DNA of 64,000 nucleotides from Phaffia rhodozyma (lineage: Eukaryota; Basidiomycota; Tremellomycetes; Cystofilobasidiales; Mrakiaceae). Below, piece after piece: positions 22,031 through 33,843 of the stretch. Below the pieces are notes generated by a model. The model was not told the origin of the DNA. It was given only the letters and a program-made list of their open reading frames with translations, and made no database searches. The first letter of the stretch is position 1, and each line of letters starts with the position of its first letter. The position numbers and the translations under genes were made by a program. The stretch lies in NCBI GenBank assembly GCA_014706385.1, contig JACGZH010000003.1:1443501-1507500 (forward strand), written 5' to 3'.

Positions 22031-23188
22031 GACCAGGGGACGATTCGAAACCGAAGGATTTCCAGGAATCGTTGTGTGGGATCTTCTCTTTACCTACGTT
22101 TCCGCCCTTCTGGAAAGAGGGCGAGGGCAAGAGGAGGGAGTAACCCTAGCATTCATTGAATGACTAAGCACAAAAGCTGTGCTGTAAGGCGTAACCATTC
22201 CACACGTTTCACTGGCCCCTCGTCTAGTCCAGCGCGTTATATTTTGTAGTCTTTCCTGTAGTCTTGGTTGTAGTCTGTTTTTCCTCTGCATAATCTTCTC
22301 GGCAAGCAGATCTTCGACGGGCTACCGTTCCTTCATCCATCCGCGCTCTGTCTCTTTCCTTCTGTTCTCACTGTCCTCATCCCCAGGATCTCTGCAGCTA
22401 CAGGGAGAAGCAGAGGGAAAGAGAAAAGAAACTGAACTTTCCTGCTAACGCTCTCTGGTGGCATCTACCTATAGGTGACAGACCACCACTGGGGATCGTT
22501 CCACCCCCACCCCGGTCCATGGTTACGGTAAACGGTTACACGTTTTTCGCCATCGCCCCTTTTCTCCCCGTCGGTTCCATCTCGAGTCTCCTTCTCTCAC
22601 ACTGACCCTCACACCCATACTTTCGCAGACTGAGCATCGACTCTGTTCTGTTCGTTTAGGATCAGTTAGAATTAGAAACTGTCTGCATAGTTCAGAGTAG
22701 ACGAACGACGCCTTGGTGAGTAGGCCAATCCGTAATCTCTAGCTCCCTTTATTCCTCGTCCAAGTAGCCAGCTCGCTTCGACCGATGGGCGGGCTCGTTC
22801 GGATTCGAGTCAGATCCGACGGTGAGCCAAGAATGTTGATCTTCCTTTTTTTTTTGTTTCTCGTTTTCCTCTTTCCTTTCACTCTGGTTGCCCTACCGGT
22901 TCGAATTTTCCTTCCTCTTTGGTTCTTCGCAGGCAATAAAAAGGGCAAAAGGAGGACAAAAGAAAGGAAGGAAGGACTTTCGTCAAACACTCTTTCCGAC
23001 CAACGACTTTCAAGACAAGAGGAATATCGGCCGATTTGCTGTCGCCTCACCGATCGGAGCCCAACGACTGATCATTCTTCTGTCGGTCAATACTTAATAT
23101 CTCATCGTCAGAAACCCATTCTGAAGAGATTCATCAATCTTTATCACTCCCTGTTATACTTTCCAACCTTCGGTCCGACAGGCGACCA
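22031..23188. promoter_or_regulatory. Large divergent intergenic region, bromodomain gene / R3H-SUZ gene
   Basis: This is 1158 bp between two head-to-head regulatory genes. Around 22455-22545 there is a GC-rich block with a GGTGACAGACCACCACTGGGG element and two close GGTTAC/GGTAAACGGTTAC motifs. The part from 22740 to 23188 is probably the 5' leader of the R3H-SUZ mRNA. Open frames here lack supporting motifs. Confidence 0.4.
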
Positions 23189-26100
23189 ATGTCAACCTCT
23201 TCTGCTCCTTTCACTCTTCTATCCAAACCGCCCTCGTTCTCGTCTCCGGGTTCGACTTCTCATACTCGGTCAACCCAGTCATCATCCTCTCCATCAGCCG
23301 TTCCTTCGTCCTCCTTAGTCAGCTCCGCATCAACACCAGGACCAGGATCATCGCCCGGACTGGAGTCGGGTGAGATTAAGGCAGATCTTCAACTGGTCCA
23401 AGCTCTAGGAGGTAAGGATAGGCTCTATGTGTTGAGAGTGGCAGACGAGATGGAGGGCTTGGTTCTTGGAACACAGGCATTGTCCGGAGCAGCGTACGTC
23501 CAATCTTCATTGCCTTTCTTTTTCTTCCGTCTTGAAGTTTCTTTCCTCTTCCTTCTTCAGTCACATATCTCTTTGTCCAAAGAGAAAAATCTCGGAATCA
23601 AACGAGTCATGTAATCTAAACCCACTATCTTTTTATATCTTTTTGGTTTGTTTTGTTTTGTTCAAAACTTCAGCCGACCGCCAGTCTCATTCAATCCTTC
23701 CACATCATTCCATCGTCGGATCGTCTACCAGTGCGCGCAGTACCTTGGCTTGCTGGCCACCAGCGATGGTGCTGGCAAACCTATCGTGGTCCGTCTGCCC
23801 GGAGACGGGTCGTGTCTGACTTTGTGAGTTGTCCTCATCGTTTCTCTCTCTTTCCACGCTTCACACTACTGATGGTATCGTTTCTTCCGGGAACAACAAT
23901 TCGACCCACCAGGACGCGACGAATTATTGATATTGCTCCTCTCGCGCCTCCTTCGGCACCTTCCAACGTTCCTCCTACTGGATTTAAAATCATGCGTAGA
24001 GATCCCTCAAACGGTACATCATCCCCAATGAGAGGCCAGTCTCCTGCCAGTGAGCCCAATGAGGCTTCCAGACGGAACAAGACATTTGAGGAGAGACAGG
24101 CAGAGTACGAAGAGGCCAGAGAGCGAATTTTCAGTTTATCGAACGCAACTGGGTCGTCTGGAAGGAACAGCGAGACACCCGAATCCTCCACCAGCGCCCC
24201 GCCAACCGACGGTGGAAACCCGGTGGAAGATGAAGAAGGCGCCGGAGCTTCCAAAGCAGTCCCTATCGTCCCACCCCGGTCGAGAAGTTCGTCGACCTCG
24301 TCAACAGATTCCGTTCCGGTCATCTTTTCTCGACCAGCCTTTCATTCGAGTATAGCCCAAAATTCACTCCGGCCTCTGGCTCCCGAGTTCGATCCTTTCA
24401 CCGGATTCAATCCGGCCGTTTCCTCTTCATCAGGAACGACGACGACAACGACATCACCCTCCCAGATAGCTGTTCCTATTCCGGATCCAGTCTCGGATGG
24501 TGTAGAGTATTCCGCGGTCGTGTTTCCATCGGTAAGCAGCTCCACTGGTTCGAGCGTGTCCAACTCCCGAATCACATACTCCTCGACCTCCGTATCGTCT
24601 GCATCTGCATCCATCAGGACCGGACCTTCCCCTTCTCCTTCTCCATCGTCATTTCGACCCTCGAGCGACTACTCGTCTCACTCTAGCGCGTCTTCCTCCA
24701 GATCTGGATATTCTAGCAGACCATCCGCTCAGTCGTATCGTCGTGGAAATACCGGAGGCTCTGCTTATAGACCACCGGCCCATCAGCCGTCTTACCAGCC
24801 ATCTTATCGACCACCGGCTCACCAACAAACATACCCGCCAACTACTACCCCTTCTCAGTTTCGTCCCCCTCCACAACACCAGCAACATCAACAGTATCAA
24901 CAACAACAGCAACAACAGCAACAGCAACAACAGCAGCATCATCATCAGCACCAGCATCAACAAACCCAGTTGCCCCCTCAGGGAACGTACGTCGCTGCCC
25001 ACGCGTTCTATCAACCCCCAGGAGGTGGTCAGGCCTATGTGTTTATTCCTGCTGTTCCTTACGACACCGGGCAACAATCTCTGCACCTTAAACATCCGCA
25101 TTCACAACCACACCAATCTCAACACCAGGCTCTACTGCCACAATCCCACCCTCAGACATCTACATTCCCTCCGTCCGGTGGCAGACGACAGAGCTTGGGA
25201 GGATCCGCTGGGTCCCCTTCGCCTTATCCCGGCGCGCATCCTTACCCAAGTCCGCCAGTCAACCCGATAGGCGGGTTCGTTCAATCACCGATGCTGTTGA
25301 CCAATGGATCGTTCTCTGGTTACGTCGCGACGCCCTCGGCAGGCTCATCCTCAGGGTCTAGCTCGATGGAACACGCCTATCAATCACAGCAACAACAACA
25401 ACAACAACAACAACAACAGCAGCCACATGGTCCGTTTTATCCAGGTGACCGGACAGGCTCGGGGCCGGCTTATTATCAATCGGGACCGCCTCACTCTCAA
25501 GACCCCTCGTTCGGATCTCAACCTCATCGGTATATCTATCAACCGAACCTGAACGGTTCACCGAACCCTATCCCTCCGACGTTCACCAGTGCGAACTCAG
25601 GCTCATCGATCTATACCCAACATCGATCATCAGGCTCTAGCGTGTCGTCCTATAACGGCGACGGTAGTCTTAGCAGACCACCCTCCAGAGGCTCGACGAG
25701 TTCAAGTAGGCGACTCAGCTCCGGAACAGGGAACAGTGGTTTCGGAATTAGGCAAGGTGGTTGGTCCGGTGGTCCGCTTGGAAGCGCAGGAGGCAGAGGT
25801 GGATGGGGAGATAGTCCGGGTTCTGGTTCTGGTTCCGGTTCGACCAGAGAGGCATTCAGAAGGAGAGAGTCGGGGAATGATCGACCTTCTTCACCCGTAT
25901 GTTTTGTTTTTCTTGTTGCCTGTTCTTCTTTGCTGTGTTCTAACATTTAAAGTCTTCCCTTCCTCTCCATATGCAGTCTTCGACAATCTCCTCCGCTTCG
26001 AGGATGACGGCGTCATCCCATGTAGCTTCTATCCCGCCACCCAAGGATCATCCTCTGCCTCCTCGGCCTGATTGGTCGGTAGGCAACCAACGTATGTCTG

Positions 26101-27092
26101 ACTCCCTTTCAATGCCTAAAGCAGGACCTCGACGCTAACTTTATTGTGTTTCATCCGAAAATTATCCAGAATTCGACCTTAGACGGCCGGACCCAATCCT
26201 TCCTAGTGGTTCTCTGAGTCAGTTAAGTAGCTCAGACTTTCCTCCTTTGGCAGGGATGTCCTTTGCTCGTCAACAATCAGATGAGTTGCGCGAGAACGGA
26301 GCAGGGGTTGGAGAAAGGACGGGAATTTGGAACGGAGGGACGGGAAGACAGGTTGCAAATGCCGGATCAAAGAGACTGAGCTTTGGGAACGGAGCGTCTC
26401 GAGAGACATCTTCTGCTATTGAAAAGATGCCGAACCCAATGGAAACTACGGCGGCAGCAGAGTCTTCTTTCCATACTGTCCCCCCCCCGCCCAACGCGCC
26501 ATCCTCTAATCGACCGACTGGACATCCCCACTCTTCTTTACCGGCAAGCCATCCCTCCTCTTCTTCCAATGTCGAGCCTCACACTCATCGAGCGCTGGAA
26601 CATAAGGAAGGACAACGACAACAAGAACAGAGAACGAATGTCATTGATCAAGGCGGAAATTATGTTGAAGTCGATGTGGCCGTTGCCGACGACGACGACG
26701 ACGATGACTTCCAGCCTCGACGGCCAGTTTTGAAATCACCTGCAGCGCTCTACGATCCATCAAGCCAATCGGTCGCAGGCTCAAACTCGACGTTGGCCGG
26801 CAGTGCCAGCAGTGGCGGTGGAGGTGAAGGTGGAAACGCCGGGTCATCCATGATAGAGGTAGCTTCGATCGAAGCAAAGCTAGCATTGATCAACCTTGGG
26901 TTGACGAGCTCCCTCAAATCAGCTACAGGAGCGAATGTCCTCGGTCCGGTCGTCGGACCACTTCCAGTAGGGTCAGGAGCGAGTGCCGGAACTACCGGCA
27001 GTGGAGGAGGTGGAGGTGAAGATGGAGGGGAAGAAGGAATCGGAGGAGGACAGCAACCTTTGAGCTACTCGTCGATCGTTCGGAGAGTATAG
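23189..27092 (+). CDS. R3H-SUZ domain RNA-binding protein, glutamine-rich
   Basis: This is a likely cytoplasmic single-strand RNA-binding protein related to animal R3HDM/ARPP21 and Encore. Exon 1 (23189-23493) is Ser/Pro-rich and ends ALSGA. Exon 2 (about 23674-23823) holds the R3H core, FHRRIVYQCAQYLGLL. Here the signature Arg-x3-His reads Arg-x3-Tyr. Exon 3 starts the SUZ motif, FKIMRRDP...FEERQAEYEEARERIFSL, typical of SUZ. The rest is low complexity, with two polyglutamine tracts (near 24895-24960 and 25386-25425), Tyr/Pro/Gln repeats and Gly/Ser runs. A later exon has LSSSDFPPLAGMSFA, a short linear motif of the DFPPL type, and the protein ends SYSSIVRRV at 27092. The total is about 1,200 residues. 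The low-complexity parts suggest granule-forming behaviour, which is inference. Confidence 0.82.
24895..24960 (+). repeat. CAA/CAG polyglutamine tract
   Basis: This is an uninterrupted Gln-coding run (mixed CAA and CAG), followed by a His run, inside the R3H-SUZ coding sequence. A second, shorter CAA run lies at about 25386-25425. Codon mixing argues for selection on the amino acids and not only slippage. Confidence 0.9.
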
Positions 27093-28041
27093 CTTTCACC
27101 ATGTTTTCCTTTTACCGACTTTCTCTATTGTCTTTATTCCTTCTCTCTATGTTTAATTCTTAATCAACCTCTACCACTCGTCCATTTCCTTCTTCATTCC
27201 TTCGAGTCTTTCCTCCATGCCATTTGTTGTCCTTCGTTCGAACAAGCCTGTCCACCTCACTCCTCACTTCTATAATTGATAATGTCCATGCGTGTGTCTT
27301 TCGCCTTGAACGGACGAATCCTATGCTTGCTTCCGTTGAGATCACTCATCATGATATAAATTAAGAAAATAGGAGAAAGAAAGAAAACAGGATGGGAACC
27401 GTGTATGCGCGTGATGAATAAAGTTATGAATAAGTCAACGAGCAAGAACCAAAGAGATGAGCAGACGGAGAGGAGAAGAGAGAGGTGGGATAGACAGACA
27501 AACTATGGATAGACATCTTGTATATCGAGAGCAGAGCGAGGCGAAGCAAGTAGGAAGTGAAAGAAAGCAGAAAGATGAGAAGGAAGAACGAAAACCGAAA
27601 GAAAAATAATAAAATGTAAGATGTTATATCAAAACTGAACTCTGGACGGACCGAAACAAACCAGGCTAAGGAAGTTTAGAAGACAGAGAGAAATCCAAGA
27701 AAGATAGAAGGAAAAAAGCAGGAGCAAGTGTGATGAGGACTAGACATGACCGAAAAAGTAAACATAAAGAGTAAAGAGCAAAAAATCAAAGAAGAGAAAG
27801 GAGAACAAGGAGCTATTGTTGATCATCGTCGTTATCTTCGAGCCTGTTTCATTCCATTTCATTTTTTGATTGATATGAAATCAAAAACGGAAAAATTTAT
27901 TTGATTCCGTCTCCTTTCTTTCCGAGAAGAAAAGGGGTCGAAGAAGGAGGGAGGGAGTCCGATGAACCGGTTCAAACTGAGAAGATTGATAAAAAGTCTC
28001 ATTTGTGTCGAATGGGTTGGGCTCGGCTTAGCCCCTTGCCT
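27093..28041. other. Convergent spacer, R3H-SUZ / velvet, strongly purine-biased
   Basis: These 949 bp separate two gene ends. From about 27360 to 27830 the plus strand is strikingly A/G-rich. A perfect 9-bp inverted repeat (TTTTTGATT at 27863-27871, AATCAAAAA at 27879-27887, loop 7) could form a hairpin near the velvet 3' end. No coding exon was supported. Confidence 0.45.
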
Positions 28042-29460
28042 CTAAAGATTAACTTCGTGAGAATACATCCGAACACCTTGGCCAATCACGCTCGCCGTCA
28101 TGGTTGTCTGACCTGAGAGTATAAAAAGACATCACATCAATCTACGCTTAAACTTGGGAGGAGGGAATCAAGGAGATGCAAGGGAAAGAGAAAGAAAAGA
28201 CGGACGCACCAGGCGCATGATAATCTTCACTGGAGACAATCTCAAACGACTGGCTCGTAGTATACGCAAGTATATCTTGGGAGGAGGACGACGACGATGC
28301 CGAAGATGACGACGGCAATTGACCTGGTCCACGAATCCTAAAGAGTGAGATTCCTAACCGGAATGTCCCTCTCAAGAATCGGACGCTCACGTCCGGAAAG
28401 ACAAAGTATTGGCCATAGATAGGTCTTCCGTTCGAATCTTGGGAGAACGAGAGCGTGAAAGCAGAAGAGACGAGATTGCCGTAGAGCGCTCTGTAGTAGT
28501 TTGTTTCAGTGGGTGAAGATGCCGAGGATGACTTTGTATCGCTCGAGCCAGATGACGACGACGACGAGGAAAGTTCTGGTCGGGTGGGTGATTGCGGGGC
28601 GGGATCGGGCCCAGGCACTCGGACCTGATCCAAAGGGATTGAGGCAGCTCGGGATGATTCGTTTGGTGTTGTCGATGGAGATTCAGATCGAGGCAATGCA
28701 GGGAGAAGGGTGAGATGACATATCAAGAAAGGGAGAATGTTTTCACTGGGACCGGATGGAGCAGAGGAAGGATACAAGAGAAATAAGATTGAGTAAAGAC
28801 AAAATAATGTTATCCGAGTTAGAAATAAGAAGATGGAAGAATTTGGAAAGATTGATATGGAAAATGAAATGCTGAAGTGAGCGCGTATGTTTTTGCTCCA
28901 GCCGTGGGAAAGGTGTTTTGATTTGCAAAAGAGATGACGTACAGATCGACCGAATCTCCCTCCGGATTGTGAACATCTAGTTTGACAATAAGTGCCGGGT
29001 TAAGAGGTAACCGGGAGAGCATATCGGAGCCACTTTCAGACGCTCCACCCGGTTGCTGAACGACAGATAGCGAACATACTCTGAGCATATAGAGAAAGAA
29101 AGCAAGTTTCTCGTCAGCATTCGCGGGGGAAGGGTGACAAAAAAAAAGAAAAAAAAGGGGTGTTAAACTGACGCGCGACTTTGGAACAAGTGACGCGGAA
29201 AACGAACGAGACAAAATGATGAACGGGAACACAGCAACGCGGACCAAAAAAGAGGGGGGCTAAACAAACTTGTGGCTATCCGATTCATGGCTGGACCTCG
29301 TAGACGAACTCGAGTAGGATCCTATTGAACTCTGGTTTTGTCCCGTCTCGAAAGAACCCCCCGCTGTCGACTCCTCGGAATCTGCTTTGACGTCTGGTGG
29401 GATTCCAATTCCGGTGTTACTTCCGGACATGCCTGTTGACGGCTCCATCGGGTTATACAT
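28042..29460 (-). CDS. Velvet-domain transcriptional regulator
   Basis: This is a fungal velvet-family protein (VeA/VelB/VosA/VelC group), an NF-kB-like DNA-binding regulator of development. After a Ser/Gly-rich N-terminus (from ATG 29460) the next exon begins the domain with RVCSLSVVQQPGGA and LPLNPALIVKLDV. The large exon (about 28745-28210) has a Ser/Pro-rich insert followed by NLVSSAFTLSF, then YFVFPDVSVRF-(L)-RGTFRLGISLFRI and SFEIVSSEDYHAPG. The last exon gives TMTASVIGQGVRMYSHEVNL with the stop at 28042. These blocks are the usual order of velvet motifs. The Ser-rich insertion between the two halves of the domain is a common feature in this family. Which paralogue it is cannot be settled from sequence reading alone. 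The upstream region is unusually long (about 1.4 kb). Confidence 0.85.
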
Positions 29461-30898
29461 GGTCGGTAAAATTGGTAGTGTGAAGAAGGATCTGGAAATG
29501 AAAAGGTGACGGAATCGAGGAGATTTGTTCTGAAAGGCTTTGCTAAAAAAGAGAAAACGTACGTATTATAGAGTAAACCGGATAGGGAGAAAGAAGACGA
29601 AGAAAGGGAAAGGAAGAAAGCAGCAAGGAGCAAACCAGGAAATTAAAAAGAATGATTCTGAGAATGAGAGCCGAACAGAGGGTCTTTTAAATAAGGCGGG
29701 AGTCTAAAATGTAAAGCTGGTTCGAGGGACGAATCAGCGCTTTTGAAATTACAGTGTGATCTTTCCCGGAAACCTGACAGACAAACAGCGGCAAGTTGCG
29801 CATAAACACGGAGAACACGGCAGAGCGAGACAGAGGTGAGCAAATGCTGGACAGGGATCAAAGATCGAAGAGAAAGGGAGCGAAATCTCAGAAGAAAAAG
29901 AAAAGAATGAAATAAGGAAAAAAACGAGATCGAGTTTTAAAAAGCCCTTCCGAAACCTATGTATATACCGGGAGACGAGCTCCGTAGGCCAAGGTAGATA
30001 GACAACCGGGAAAAAAATTAAGGAGGTGACGGAAAGGAAAGAGGCCAATTAAGAATGCATTCATATGGAACCTCACGCGCGCAAGCATGAGCACGCAGGA
30101 ACAAGTGCCAACTGTGAGAGAACGACAACGAAAGGATCTTTTCAGACGCAAGAGAATGACTCCTGGACGACGGGGATCGGTGGGTAAAAAAACGAACGGC
30201 AGATGATGGAAGGGCATACGACGTGGACAAGAAAAAGGGATCGGCGATTAACAACGTTGGCTATGCCGCGATGAGAGAAGGCCCGCCCAGAAATCGAGCT
30301 TCTCTTACGGCCCAGCCTTGTTTTCTTGTCCTCTTCTCTCCACTCTGTTCCTGACGATCGGCCGGGATCAATTTTGCAATAATAGTTGCCGATAGATATG
30401 TGATCTTTTCACCGAGAGCGGGTACTCGGGTACCGAAGGAACAAACGATTATTTATCCGTGTGCTGCCTCGATTTTGCCGATCGTCTTCGATCCGAGCGT
30501 TGCTGTGGGTGACAGACCGAAGTCCACGTGGTTTCGTATACAAGCTGTACAGCATACCGGATCTGTGACGTACCTACTACGAACGCTTAAGCATACATAT
30601 TCACGATCACCCATACTTGATGAATTTACTCTGATGATAACCACAACACCGGTATTGTGGATTTATTTTCCGCTTCGCAACGTCATTGGTATACGTTTGA
30701 TGCTTAAACAAACGGAATCATCCGCTCTTGTTTCTCGTGAGACATAAAAAAAGATACATCCGCCTCCTCCAAGATGTTTGTCGGTTCTCGACGGGAAATT
30801 AAAAGCGAGAGAAGTGATAAAGACAGGACGCCTGAAATGTCGTATGAAACGACATGCTATTGATCTCCCTAGCGCTCTCTCTAAATTCTCAATATAGA
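29461..30898 (-). promoter_or_regulatory. Long upstream region of the velvet gene
   Basis: These 1438 bp lie between the velvet start and the TPR gene's stop, on the same strand. Next to the gene is an A/G-rich plus strand (pyrimidine-rich leader for the gene). A CCACGTGG palindrome lies near 30523-30530. An open frame at about 30400-30747 (+) has no ATG start and no recognisable motif, so I treat the region as non-coding. Confidence 0.4.
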
Positions 30899-32270
30899 TC
30901 ACTCTTTATCCTGAGAGGCCATGATCTTGGCTCCAACCTGAGAAAATATACGGAGGTCAACAGACCGAAAACCATCAACACCCATCGTTGCTATCAAGCG
31001 AGCTATCTCAATTCAAAGAAAAAAGACAAAAATAAAAGGGAAAAAAGATGATCTACATACGGATCGAACGTTCTGCTCTGCACGAGCGATACCCAACCCT
31101 CGGGAGCGCTCGTACATTTCTAAACTCTCTTTGAGTTGGTTCGCTGCGAGAAGCAAGAAGAAATCAGACCAAACCCATATTCAAACGGGTTACCAGAACT
31201 ACGAGAGCAAACAGATACTGGCTGATGCAGAAAGCATAACGTACTAGCTTCCAGAACGGCCGCTAAATTAAAGCAGATCTCTCCATCTAACGGTCGGATC
31301 TCAATTGCCGCACTAAATTGCGGTAAAGCACAAGGAAGAACATCAATTCAGATTCTTCTCTCGTACATGCATAATTTAAAGCTCGTGCGCGACTGACCGA
31401 AGATGCTTGATGGCCAGGTGGGCTTTAGGCGGATCGGATAGCACATATGCAGAGGCAAGATCTAGGTAGAGAAGCACGTGACAACCAGACATACATTCAT
31501 CAGACTCTCAAAGTCAAAGACGCCTCTGAGTTAGTACAACGAGCTCGAAGGCTTACTCGAGTGTGCATCCGTGTTCTCAGGATCCAACGCAATGCACTCC
31601 AACCAAGAAGAAATAGCGGCTGAATGATCCTCTAGGTAAAAAAAAAGAAGGTTGTTGAGAAGTGACTAGCATGAGCATTTGACACAGAGATTTGATCACG
31701 AGTAATCTTTGATGCCTCGCTTAATACACGTCATTAGATTGGTCATACGAGTGAGAGGAAGGACGTACTCAGACAGTACTCCATGACCCCCTTGTTGAAT
31801 AACACGTCGGGACTTCGATAAATCTCGAGGGCCTTCGCAAATGAATCCCGAGCACTTTCGTAGTCTCCAGTGTCGATATACGAGTTTCCACCTTCGATAT
31901 GCTCAGCATACTCGGCAGGAATATCTGGCTCTGCCGGCAACGGGTCGTCGATAGCTATTGAGGCAGGTGTGTTTCAGTTGGTTGTAGTATTATTTGTAGA
32001 ACAAAACGATTCAGCGCATAAGGAGAAGTACTGGCTGGACAGATCACAGACGGATCGGTATGATGGTAGAGACAGAGAGAGAGTGAAGACATGTATCAAA
32101 AGAGACAAACACATACCCTTAGCAAGCATCCAAGGTGATGTCGAGAATGTTCGAGGGAGAACGATAGGAGAGAACCGAATGGACCGGCCAAGAGCAGTAA
32201 CAGGACGAGACGCCAACCGGACGCGAGAAAAAGAACTAGCCGCCCGAGAAACAGATCTAGAGAGAGACAT
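30899..32270 (-). CDS. Mitochondrial TPR-repeat protein
   Basis: This TPR protein has a mitochondrial presequence. The first exon (ATG 32270) is MSLSRSVSRAASSFSRVRLA followed by more Arg/Ser residues and no acids for about 50 residues. The following exons carry helical repeats: GGNSYIDTGDYESARDSFAKA, then a second unit with ISSWLECIALDPENTDAH, then DLASAYVLSDPPKAHLAIKHL, then a unit with ICFNLAAVLEA, and finally ESLEMYERSRGLGIARAEQNV with a short end VGAKIMASQDKE. That makes about three to four TPR units and roughly 230-250 residues. I do not recognise a named orthologue. The promoter is shared with TIM23, which fits a mitochondrial role. Confidence 0.72.
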
Positions 32271-32589
32271 GACAGCCAGATGTGTTGTAGGATGGTGATA
32301 ATGGTGATGGTAGTAAAAGGAAAAAAAAAAGCGGGTAGGAGCAAAAAAAGGCTAGAAAAGCAGAAAGACTACAAAGTTGCACTAGAAGGTTCGTAGTCAA
32401 GCATTAGAAAAAAGAGGAAGAAGCGTCAAAAACCCGTAACCGGATATCGTCATAAATGTTTCATATATTGACTTAAGTGTCTCGTGTCTTTTTTCTCTGC
32501 ATTCCACATTCTCTTCTTCTTTTCTCGCTTGCTGACCACCTTCATCCTCGAGTTGATCTTTTCGTTCCACTGTCTCTCTAATCAGCAGC
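32271..32589. promoter_or_regulatory. Bidirectional promoter, mitochondrial TPR gene / TIM23
   Basis: This is a 319-bp head-to-head region between two genes whose products both appear mitochondrial. It includes an A-rich block (32318-32350) on the TPR side and a pyrimidine-rich leader before TIM23. No specific operator was recognised. Confidence 0.45.
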
Positions 32590-33843
32590 ATGTCTTTCAC
32601 TTCTTTCCTTGGCGATCGGGGCTCGGCCCATGCCAGCTCTAACCATAGCCAGTCCTCGTTCCAGGATAACTCGTTTTCCCAATCTACTCCCTCTACTTCC
32701 TTTTCGTCATCCCCCAGCTCGTCCTCGTCGACAACAGATGCGTTTGCTAGCCCGACGGCAGAGTCTTTGTTCACCAACAGCATCACCCACAAAGAGCTTC
32801 ATCCTTTCGCCGGACTCGGTACAAACGAACAGATGGACTACCTTCTTCTTGAGGAGGACAAGACAAATATGGAGGGATCTATCCTGGGAAGTAGAGGTTT
32901 CTTGGATGATGTCCAGACCGGAGCCGGTACGGCTTATGTGACTGGTTCGTCCATCCTTCGGCTCTCCTTTCTCTTTTTCTCTTTCTTTTTCATGGGGACC
33001 TTGTGCTCTCCTCTTTTATGTTTTCCTGTTGATCTTTCCAGAACTCTCACGTTGAATGATCTGTGCCGATCTGTCGATTAACATCTCTTTTGTTCTCCAC
33101 TTCCCTGTTCCCTTCCACATCGGTATAGGTCTCTTTGCCGGAGGTGCGCTTGGAGCATTCGATGGATTGCGCAAACCCGGCAAAATGGGTGGAAAGCTTC
33201 GATGGAACGCCATGCTCAACGCTGGAAGCATGCGAGGAACCTACTACGCGAATACTGCTGGTACTCTTGGTGAGTTTCTCTTCACTTTCTCTTGGCCAAT
33301 ATCTGTCTCTTCTTTGTCTATCGATCCGTTTTTCTTGGTGATGATACAGAGAGACGTCATAGTCCCATAGTCTTTCTGCATCATATAATTCTTTCAAGCA
33401 CTCTCTCAGCTTGAGTTAATGTACTCACCAGTTTTCTTGATGTTTCTCCACCTTAAAAGCCATCTTTTACAACATTCTCAACAACACGGTCTACAAGTTC
33501 TCCCCCCCAAACACATCGGACCAGGTGACATCCATCATCTCGGGTGCGCTTAGTGGAGCTTTATACAAATCGACGTGTATGTGATCTTTCAACATACGCT
33601 TCCGTCAAAGGTTCTTAAATCCAAGTCAAATGCTGATATTTCTTTGAAAATCTTTGTTTTCTTTCTTGACACGTACTCAACCTGCGTTTGAAACTGGTTA
33701 ACGGGTGTATGTTGGGTTGTGTGTATGCGGTGTCTGTTTGGAAAATACCGAGAACAGCTGGATTAAGGCCTGCTTTAGCAGGTGCAGGTGTCATGGCCGT
33801 TGGAGCCGCCGCCTGGAACGGTTTCAAGGCTTACGTGTTTTAA
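32590..33843 (+). CDS. TIM23: TIM23 mitochondrial inner-membrane import channel subunit
   Basis: This is the channel-forming subunit of the presequence translocase. ATG 32590 begins a Ser-rich, intermembrane-space-type N-terminus, then ELHPFAGLGTNEQMDYLLLE and GSRGFLDDVQTGAGTAYVTG. The following exons carry the Tim17/22/23 membrane core: GLFAGGALGAFDGLRKP, WNAMLNAGSMRGTYYANTAG, AIFYNILNNTVYKFSPPNTSD with SIISGALSGALYKST, and GLRPALAGAGVMAVGAAAW ending FKAYVF at 33843. Glycine-zipper GxxxG spacing is present in each hydrophobic segment. The order and size (about 240 residues) match Tim23, and the long hydrophilic N-terminus separates it from Tim17 and Tim22. It has four coding introns. Confidence 0.93.

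Noticed and set aside
24649..25552. Leu-, Val- and Asn-rich frames opposite or shifted to the polyglutamine tracts
   Set aside because: They are frame shadows of CAA/CAG repeats within the R3H-SUZ coding exon.
30398..30747. 115-codon plus-strand frame upstream of the velvet gene
   Set aside because: It begins with GTG and not ATG, has no motif, and the composition is not coding-like.
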